A stretch of 57,650 bases of DNA from contig JAWKNJ010000038.1 in NCBI GenBank assembly GCA_041391765.1, positions 1 to 57,650 on the forward strand. The letters are read 5' to 3'. Under the pieces are notes generated by a model that was not told the DNA's origin, did not search any database, and saw only the letters and a program-made list of their open reading frames with translations. Below are positions 51,754-57,650 of this stretch, one piece after another (position 1 is the first letter of the stretch; each line of letters begins with the position of its first letter). The position numbers were made by a program, and so were the translations under genes. The stretch is from SHAN690 sp041391765 (GTDB lineage: Bacteria > Bacteroidota > Bacteroidia > Flavobacteriales_G > Salibacteraceae).

Positions 51754-54306
51754 CTACTCTTCCGTTTCATCTTGTGAAGGACTTGCGTCTTCAGCAGCAT
51801 CACTACCCCCTTCGGCACCTTCGATTAAATTACCATTTTCATCCAGAAGCTCTTCCTCTTCATCCACGGAATCCACTTTGGCCACAGCAGCTATCTCGTC
51901 TCCGTTGCGCAGATTAATTAACCTAACACCTTGTGTTGCTCGACCCATCACACGAAGCTCCTCAACAGAAATTCTTATGATAATTCCAGACTTATTGATA
52001 ATCATCAAGTCATTCTCATCCGTCACATTCTTGATCGCAATGAGATCACCGGTCTTATCGGTTACATTCAAGGTCTTCACACCTTTCCCGCCACGATTGG
52101 TGATGCGATAATCCTCCACATCCGTTCGCTTGCCATATCCCTTCTCCGAAACGACTAATACCGTTTCCTCATCCGGATTTTCAATGCAAATCATTCCAAC
52201 CACCTCGTCTTTAGGGCCACCAAGCGTGATTCCACGAACTCCGCTTGCACCTCGTCCCATCGCACGCACGGTGTTCTCATTAAAGTGAATGGCTTTTCCG
52301 GATCTCAATGCCATAATGATGTGATTCTCACCATTGGTTAATCTTGCTTCTAATAATCGGTCTCCATCGCGAACTCCAATAGCAATGATGCCATTTGTTC
52401 TCGGGCGGCTATATGCTTCAAGTGTTGTCTTTTTGATCACACCATTTCTGGTGCACATCACGATGTAGTGATTGTTCAGGAATTCTTCGTTCTTCAAATC
52501 CTGTACGTTGATATATGCCAACACCTTGTCATCCGGCTCAATATTCAAGAGGTTTTGTATAGCTCTTCCTTTTGAAGCTTTAGTTCCTTCTGGAATCTCA
52601 AATACCCTCATCCAGAAACACTTACCTTTCTCTGTAAAGACCAGTAAATAGTTGTGAGCCGAAGCCACAAATAAGTGCTGTAAGAAGTCCTCGTTTCGAG
52701 TAGCAGTTCCTTTACTACCGACACCCCCTCTACTCTGTCTTCTGTACTCGTTCAATGAAGTTCGTTTCATATATCCCATGTGAGAAATGGTCACCACCAT
52801 CTCTTCATCCGGAATCATATCCTCTATTCGGAAGTCACCGGCCGCGTGAACAATGTCGGTTCTTCGCTCGTCACCATACTTTTCTTTGATCTCAAGCAAT
52901 TCACGCTTGATCATCTCCATACGAAGCTCCTCGCTTCCAAGAAGCTCTTTCAAACCCGCGATGGTCTTCATCAACTCTTCATACTCCTGCTTGATCTTGT
53001 CGCGCTCTAGTCCGGTCAATCGTTGAAGCCTCATATCAAGAATCGCACGCGCCTGAATTTCGCTCAGTTTGAACTGAGACATTAATCCCTCGCGAGCATC
53101 ATCCGGAGTTTTGGAGCTTCGAATAAGACTGATCACAGCGTCTAGGTTATCCAACGCAACCAACAATCCTTCTAGGATGTGAGCGCGCTCCTCGGCTTTG
53201 CGCAGTTCAAATTCAGCTCTACGAATTACTACCTCATGTCTGTGGTCCACATAGTGAACCATCATATCTTTGAGGTTCAACGCGATCGGACGTCCTTTTA
53301 CGAGGGCAATATTGTTTACGCTAAAGCTTGTTTGAAGCGCTGTGTATTTAAACAAGTGGTTTTGTACCACATTCGGAATCGCATCGTTCTTCAACTCATA
53401 AACAATGCGCATTCCAGTTCTATCCGACTCATCGCGGATATCGCGAATTCCCTCGATCTTCTTGTCATTGATCAATTCCGCTGTGCGCAGAATCATATCC
53501 GCCTTATTAACTTGATACGGGATTTCTGTAACAATGATGCTGGAGCGACCATTGTCATCCTCCTCAATATTCGTTTTACCGCGTAATACAATACGTCCTC
53601 TTCCTTCTTCAAAGGCGGACTTCACACCTTCGTAGCCGTAAATGGTTCCTCCTGTTGGAAAATCAGGAGCCTTCACATACTGCATTAGCTCAGAAACCTC
53701 TATGTCTTTATTATCGATGTATGCCACAATGCCATTGATAATCTCGGTCAAGTTATGAGGCGGCATATTCGTAGCCATGCCAACCGCAATACCCGCACTA
53801 CCATTCACAAGAAGGTTTGGAAATCCTGATGGCAATACGATAGGCTCCTTGAGCGAATCGTCAAAATTTAGCTGATAATCAACAGTTTCTTTATCAATGT
53901 CAGCCAACAGTTCTTCAGCAATCTTTTGGAGGCGCGCTTCTGTGTATCGCATCGCAGCAGGGCTATCACCATCCACTGAACCAAAGTTACCTTGACCATC
54001 TACCAATGGATAACGCAATGACCAAGGTTGGGCCATACGCACCATGGTGTCGTAAACCGAAGAGTCACCATGAGGGTGATACTTACCCAAGACCTCTCCA
54101 ACAATACGGGCAGACTTTTTATAAGGTCTATTGGAAAGCACTCCCAGTTCGAGCATGCCATACAAAACCCTTCTATGCACAGGCTTCAAACCATCTCTCA
54201 CATCCGGTAGCGCTCTTGATACAATAACCGACATCGAATAATCGATGTAGGCTGTTTTCATCTCATCCTCAATATTGACTACGATAATCTTTTCTCCCTC
54301 TGCCAT
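51754..54306 (-). CDS. gyrA: DNA gyrase subunit A
   Basis: An 850-residue type IIA topoisomerase subunit that cuts and rejoins DNA and, with GyrB, introduces negative supercoils. The catalytic tyrosine is Tyr121 in AAMRYTEARL. The quinolone-resistance region is unmodified (HPHGDSSVYDTMVRMAQ, Ser82 and Asp86 at the E. coli 83 and 87 positions). The C-terminal domain (about 500-800) shows repeated propeller blades and the altered GyrA box QSRGGVG, as usual in Bacteroidota. An acidic tail rich in glutamate and serine ends the protein. It is transcribed divergently from clpC. Confidence 0.97.
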   Translation of the reverse strand: MAEGEKIIVVNIEDEMKTAYIDYSMSVIVSRALPDVRDGLKPVHRRVLYGMLELGVLSNRPYKKSARIVGEVLGKYHPHGDSSVYDTMVRMAQPWSLRYPLVDGQGNFGSVDGDSPAAMRYTEARLQKIAEELLADIDKETVDYQLNFDDSLKEPIVLPSGFPNLLVNGSAGIAVGMATNMPPHNLTEIINGIVAYIDNKDIEVSELMQYVKAPDFPTGGTIYGYEGVKSAFEEGRGRIVLRGKTNIEEDDNGRSSIIVTEIPYQVNKADMILRTAELINDKKIEGIRDIRDESDRTGMRIVYELKNDAIPNVVQNHLFKYTALQTSFSVNNIALVKGRPIALNLKDMMVHYVDHRHEVVIRRAEFELRKAEERAHILEGLLVALDNLDAVISLIRSSKTPDDAREGLMSQFKLSEIQARAILDMRLQRLTGLERDKIKQEYEELMKTIAGLKELLGSEELRMEMIKRELLEIKEKYGDERRTDIVHAAGDFRIEDMIPDEEMVVTISHMGYMKRTSLNEYRRQSRGGVGSKGTATRNEDFLQHLFVASAHNYLLVFTEKGKCFWMRVFEIPEGTKASKGRAIQNLLNIEPDDKVLAYINVQDLKNEEFLNNHYIVMCTRNGVIKKTTLEAYSRPRTNGIIAIGVRDGDRLLEARLTNGENHIIMALRSGKAIHFNENTVRAMGRGASGVRGITLGGPKDEVVGMICIENPDEETVLVVSEKGYGKRTDVEDYRITNRGGKGVKTLNVTDKTGDLIAIKNVTDENDLMIINKSGIIIRISVEELRVMGRATQGVRLINLRNGDEIAAVAKVDSVDEEEELLDENGNLIEGAEGGSDAAEDASPSQDETEE

Positions 54307-54470
54307 AATGTCTTTATAGGTGAATAAAACGCTTGCAGGACAAGCCTTTCGAAGCGTCCGAAAGTAACATTCCGACCCTCCCTGAAAGATGTTTTTTCAC
54401 TCGTATTTTTAAACAAAATTTTGTTGAAATAGCGCGCCTTTCCAAGGTTTTCAACAATATCACCCAGCTA

Positions 54471-54502
54471 ATTTTGAATCAGTCTAAAAATCTTCTACTT
54501 TG
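54471..54502 (+). promoter_or_regulatory. Candidate clpC promoter
   Basis: TTTG at 54471-54474 and TACTTTG at 54496-54502 are 21 bases apart. The -7 box is one base short of TAnnTTTG, so this is tentative. Confidence 0.3.
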
Positions 54503-54547
54503 CTGCGGTACAATCGTTGGTAAATAGAGGACTTGAACACCGAGAAT

Positions 54548-57127
54548 ATGGATACGAATTTTTCCCCGAGGGTAAAGGATGTGATCTCGTTTAGCCGAGA
54601 AGAGGCCTTGCGACTTGGGCATGACTACATTGGAACCGAGCATTTCCTGCTTGGAATGATACGTGAGGGTGAAGGAGTAGCAGTGAAAATCCTCAAAAAC
54701 TTAGAGGTAGACTTGGTTGAGTTGCGCAAACTGATCGAAAACTCCGTTAAAGGAGTAGAGAAAAGCTCCAAGCCTATGAACAGCTTGGGAAACATTCCGC
54801 TTGTAAAGCAAGCCGAGAAGACACTTAAAATTACATACCTCGAAGCAAAGCTTTTTAAAAGCAACGTGATTGGAACAGAACACCTATTGCTTTCTATTCT
54901 AAAGGATGAAAACAATGTTGCATCCAGGGCGTTATCTGCATTCAGTATTACATATGAAATCGTAAAAAGTGAACTTGAAACTATGCTAACACAAGATTCT
55001 CCACGAGCAGAGTATCCAAACTCTCCTCAAGACGATGATGAGGACGATGACGGACCGTCATACGGAAACACCGGAGGCGGCTCTTCTGGCGGATCATCCG
55101 CTCGTAAGGGTGCCGATTCAAAATCAAAAACTCCAGTGCTTGACAATTTTGGTCGCGACCTGACCAAGTTGGCCGAAGACAACAAACTCGATCCTATTGT
55201 GGGTAGAGAGAAGGAGATTGAACGAGTTTCTCAAATCCTGTCTCGAAGAAAAAAGAATAATCCTATACTTATTGGTGAACCGGGTGTGGGTAAGTCCGCT
55301 ATAGCAGAAGGACTAGCGCTGAGGATTGTTCAGCGTAAGGTTTCTCGCGTGTTGTTTAATAAACGTGTTGTGACGCTTGACCTGGCGTCTCTGGTTGCCG
55401 GAACGAAGTATCGCGGTCAGTTTGAAGAACGGATGAAGGCAGTAATGAACGAGCTGGAGAAGTCTCCTGATGTCATTTTGTTTATTGACGAAATACACAC
55501 GTTGGTTGGTGCCGGAGGAGCTTCCGGATCGTTGGATGCCTCGAACATGTTCAAGCCTGCACTAGCACGTGGTGAAATTCAATGCATTGGAGCCACAACC
55601 CTTGATGAATACAGGCAGTACATCGAGAAGGATGGTGCTTTGGAACGTAGATTCCAAAAGGTTCTTATCGAGCCTACCAGCATTGAAGAAACCATCCAGA
55701 TTCTTCACAACATCAAAGAGAAGTACGAAGAACACCACAACGTTAACTACACCGAAGATGCATTAGAAGCGTGTGTGTACCTGACTGATCGCTACATCAG
55801 CGATCGACACCTTCCTGACAAGGCAATCGATGCGCTTGACGAAGCGGGTTCTCGGGTACACATCACAAACATAAAAGTTCCTCAAGCCATCATCGAAATC
55901 GAAAAGAAAATCGAGGATATAAAAGAAGAAAAGAACCGTGTTGTTAGAAGTCAGCGCTACGAAGAGGCCGCTAAATTGCGTGACACAGAACGTCAACTCA
56001 TCGAACAACTTGAGGCCGAAAAGAAAAAGTGGGAAGAAGAAACCAAGAACCATCGTGAAACGGTTTCTGAAGACAACGTAGCTGAAGTGGTTGCTATGAT
56101 GACCGGAGTTCCAACGCAGCGTATTGCCCAAAATGAAAGCAGCCGCTTGGTCAACATGGATGAGGAGTTGAAAGGTTCCGTTGTTGGTCAGGATGATGCG
56201 ATCAAGAAGGTCACAAAAGCGATCAGACGAAATCGCGCAGGACTCAAGGATCCGAATAAACCAATTGGAACATTCATTTTCCTTGGACCCACAGGAGTTG
56301 GTAAGACTCAGCTCGCCAAGGTTCTTTCCAGATACCTGTTTGACAAAGAGGATTCCCTCATCAGAATTGACATGAGTGAATACATGGAGAAATTCGCAGT
56401 ATCTCGTTTGATCGGTGCACCTCCCGGATACGTGGGATATGAAGAAGGTGGTCAGTTAACTGAGAAAGTTAGAAGACGCCCCTACTCTGTTGTGCTGTTA
56501 GATGAGATCGAGAAAGCACATCCAGATGTATTCAATCTGCTTTTACAAGTGTTGGATGACGGTCAAATTACAGATAGCTTGGGCCGTAAGATTGACTTCA
56601 GAAACACGATCATCATCATGACTTCAAACATTGGCTCTCGTCAATTGAAGGACTTTGGTATGGGAGTGGGCTTCAGTACAAAAGCCAAAGAGGATCAAGC
56701 AGATGATCATACGAAAGGTGTTATTGAAAAGGCGCTTAAAAATGCCTTTGCCCCGGAATTCCTGAATCGTATTGACGATGTTATCTTATTCAACAACCTG
56801 AAGAAAGAAGACATTCACCAAATCATTGACATTGAGTTGAAGTCGCTTTTTTCGAGGGTTCTTGACATGGGTTATAAGCTTACGATGAGTGATGAAGCCA
56901 AGGATTTTATTGCGGAAAAAGGCTTTGATGAGCGCTACGGTGCTCGTCCGTTGAAGAGGGCGATTCAGAAGTACTTGGAAGATCCGATGGCCGAGGAAAT
57001 AATAAAGGCAAACATTGACGATGGTGATGAATTGCGAGCCGAACTAGACAAGGCCTCTGAGCAAATCACTATCACTGTCAAGAAAGCAAAAGGAAGCAAA
57101 AAGAAAGACGCTGAAGACAATCAGTAG
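54548..57127 (+). CDS. clpC: ClpC-type AAA+ unfoldase
   Basis: An 859-residue AAA+ chaperone that unfolds substrates for the ClpP protease. It has two Clp-N repeats (about 1-150), then an acidic-serine/glycine linker (EYPNSPQDDDEDDDG). The first AAA domain has Walker A GEPGVGKSAIAEG near residue 243 and Walker B VILFIDEIHTLVG. A UVR/coiled-coil middle segment is rich in KEEKNR and EAEKKKWEEE. The second AAA domain has Walker A GPTGVGKTQLAK near 580 and Walker B VVLLDEIEKAHPDV. The ATG at 54548 gives the standard MDTNFSPRVKDVISFS start; a TTG five codons upstream is less likely. Confidence 0.96.
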   Translation: MDTNFSPRVKDVISFSREEALRLGHDYIGTEHFLLGMIREGEGVAVKILKNLEVDLVELRKLIENSVKGVEKSSKPMNSLGNIPLVKQAEKTLKITYLEAKLFKSNVIGTEHLLLSILKDENNVASRALSAFSITYEIVKSELETMLTQDSPRAEYPNSPQDDDEDDDGPSYGNTGGGSSGGSSARKGADSKSKTPVLDNFGRDLTKLAEDNKLDPIVGREKEIERVSQILSRRKKNNPILIGEPGVGKSAIAEGLALRIVQRKVSRVLFNKRVVTLDLASLVAGTKYRGQFEERMKAVMNELEKSPDVILFIDEIHTLVGAGGASGSLDASNMFKPALARGEIQCIGATTLDEYRQYIEKDGALERRFQKVLIEPTSIEETIQILHNIKEKYEEHHNVNYTEDALEACVYLTDRYISDRHLPDKAIDALDEAGSRVHITNIKVPQAIIEIEKKIEDIKEEKNRVVRSQRYEEAAKLRDTERQLIEQLEAEKKKWEEETKNHRETVSEDNVAEVVAMMTGVPTQRIAQNESSRLVNMDEELKGSVVGQDDAIKKVTKAIRRNRAGLKDPNKPIGTFIFLGPTGVGKTQLAKVLSRYLFDKEDSLIRIDMSEYMEKFAVSRLIGAPPGYVGYEEGGQLTEKVRRRPYSVVLLDEIEKAHPDVFNLLLQVLDDGQITDSLGRKIDFRNTIIIMTSNIGSRQLKDFGMGVGFSTKAKEDQADDHTKGVIEKALKNAFAPEFLNRIDDVILFNNLKKEDIHQIIDIELKSLFSRVLDMGYKLTMSDEAKDFIAEKGFDERYGARPLKRAIQKYLEDPMAEEIIKANIDDGDELRAELDKASEQITITVKKAKGSKKKDAEDNQ

Positions 57128-57147
57128 TCATCCGATTCTCTGAAATG

Positions 57148-57173
57148 AAAAAGCCCCAGATGGGGCTTTTTTT
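57148..57173. terminator. Bidirectional intrinsic terminator
   Basis: AAAAAGCCCC, loop AGAT region and GGGGCTTTTTTT between the convergent clpC and recQ genes. T runs are present on both strands. Confidence 0.9.
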
Positions 57174-57191
57174 ATGAATACATTTTGGTGC

Positions 57192-57650
57192 CTAGTTCGC
57201 TACTTCAGACATGAACTTGATTCGCATTAAACGGATTTCCTCTTGTGTGTAATCTTCTGAACCGAGTTCACTCAGTGCAGCGTCAACATCCGGTGATTCC
57301 GCTTCCATGAAATAGTCGTAAACTTCTTCCTGCTTATCCTCATCAATTTCATCGTCAATGTAATAGTCGATGTTAACTTTCGTCCCGCTATCAACTATAT
57401 GCTCCAATTCTTCCAGAAGCTCATTGAATTCCATCCCTTTAGCGCTGGCAATGTCCGTTAGTGGAATCTTTCTGTCGATGCTTTGAATAATATAAACCTT
57501 ACGACCTGATTTGTTTACCACTGATTTAACAACCATGTCTTGCGGGCGCTCCACTTCATTGTCTTCCACATATTTAGCGATGAGCTCAACAAAAGGTTTT
57601 CCAAACTTGACAACCTTACCGCTTCCAACTCCTTGAATATTTTTCAATTC
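57192..57650 (-). CDS. recQ: RecQ DNA helicase, C-terminal end (partial)
   Basis: The last ~152 codons of a gene that continues beyond the window. The sequence begins in the HRDC domain (NIQGVGSGKVVKFGKPFVEL). It continues with the Bacteroidota-type extension: ERPQDMVVKSVVNKSG, then an HTH-like segment RKIPLTDIASAKGMEFNELL, and an acidic end DAALSELGSEDYTQEEIRLM. This extension is typical of RecQ in this phylum. RecQ unwinds recombination and replication intermediates. It converges on clpC. Confidence 0.88.
   Translation of the reverse strand, partial: ELKNIQGVGSGKVVKFGKPFVELIAKYVEDNEVERPQDMVVKSVVNKSGRKVYIIQSIDRKIPLTDIASAKGMEFNELLEELEHIVDSGTKVNIDYYIDDEIDEDKQEEVYDYFMEAESPDVDAALSELGSEDYTQEEIRLMRIKFMSEVAN

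Noticed and set aside
1..57650. tRNA, rRNA, complete insertion sequence, prophage or origin of replication
   Set aside because: I saw no cloverleaf, transposase, integrase or dnaA-box cluster that could be supported by eye.

Overview
The window is a chromosomal stretch from a member of the Bacteroidota, most likely a Flavobacteriales- or Cryomorphaceae-like lineage. The evidence is several secreted proteins with a type IX secretion (T9SS) C-terminal sorting domain, LytS/LytTR two-component pairs, DUF3667, DUF4288 and YceI proteins, a bacilliredoxin-like YtxJ protein, and repeated promoter-like TAnnTTTG boxes, the Bacteroidota -7 element. No rRNA, tRNA, CRISPR array or complete insertion sequence was recognised. 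The species cannot be named from this sequence.

Layout. 1-8 kb: an intact LytTR regulator/LytS kinase pair, small conserved proteins, a GNAT acetyltransferase divergent from YceI, a diheme cytochrome c, an MBOAT/SGNH O-acylation pair and YtxJ. 8-13 kb: a HI0933-type flavoprotein, then a LiaF-like membrane protein, a DUF4288 protein and a second LytS/LytTR pair, meeting the S1-domain gene cvfB head-on. 13-24 kb: two small lipoproteins leading into a sortilin-like T9SS protein, a TetR/hydrolase unit with two matching operators, and two tandem paralogous T9SS proteins. 23.5-30 kb: a Kef-type antiporter, a truncated haemoglobin, a DEAD-box helicase, a PLP enzyme and a beta-propeller T9SS protein. 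30-36 kb: small membrane proteins and lipoproteins, a NhaD/CaCA ion-transport operon led by a 38-residue membrane protein, and a GIY-YIG gene among five inverted REP-like repeats. 36.4-40.3 kb: an accessory island with an ankyrin remnant, a large nuclease-like gene of defence type and a SymE-like remnant. 40.3-51.7 kb: a large CAP-domain protein, a Kelch/T9SS giant and EGF-like lipoproteins. 51.7-57.6 kb: core genes gyrA, clpC and the 3' end of recQ.

Quality. Three patches of about 2 kb (about 10.6-12.75, 25.7-28.0 and 36.4-38.7 kb) are dense in one- or two-base frameshifts. They cross gene borders, affect both strands and hit normally conserved genes such as cvfB and a DEAD-box helicase, while adjoining halves of the same genes are clean. 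Poor local sequence quality explains this better than true gene decay. Isolated frameshifts also occur near 18,640 and 46,130. Broken genes are therefore annotated as their reconstructed extents.

The most interesting candidate for an undescribed system is the 36.8-40.1 kb gene: a DUF4297/Cap4-like nuclease N-terminus joined to a long helical region and an unrecognised C-terminal domain, next to a SymE-like toxin remnant and close to mobile-type repeats.
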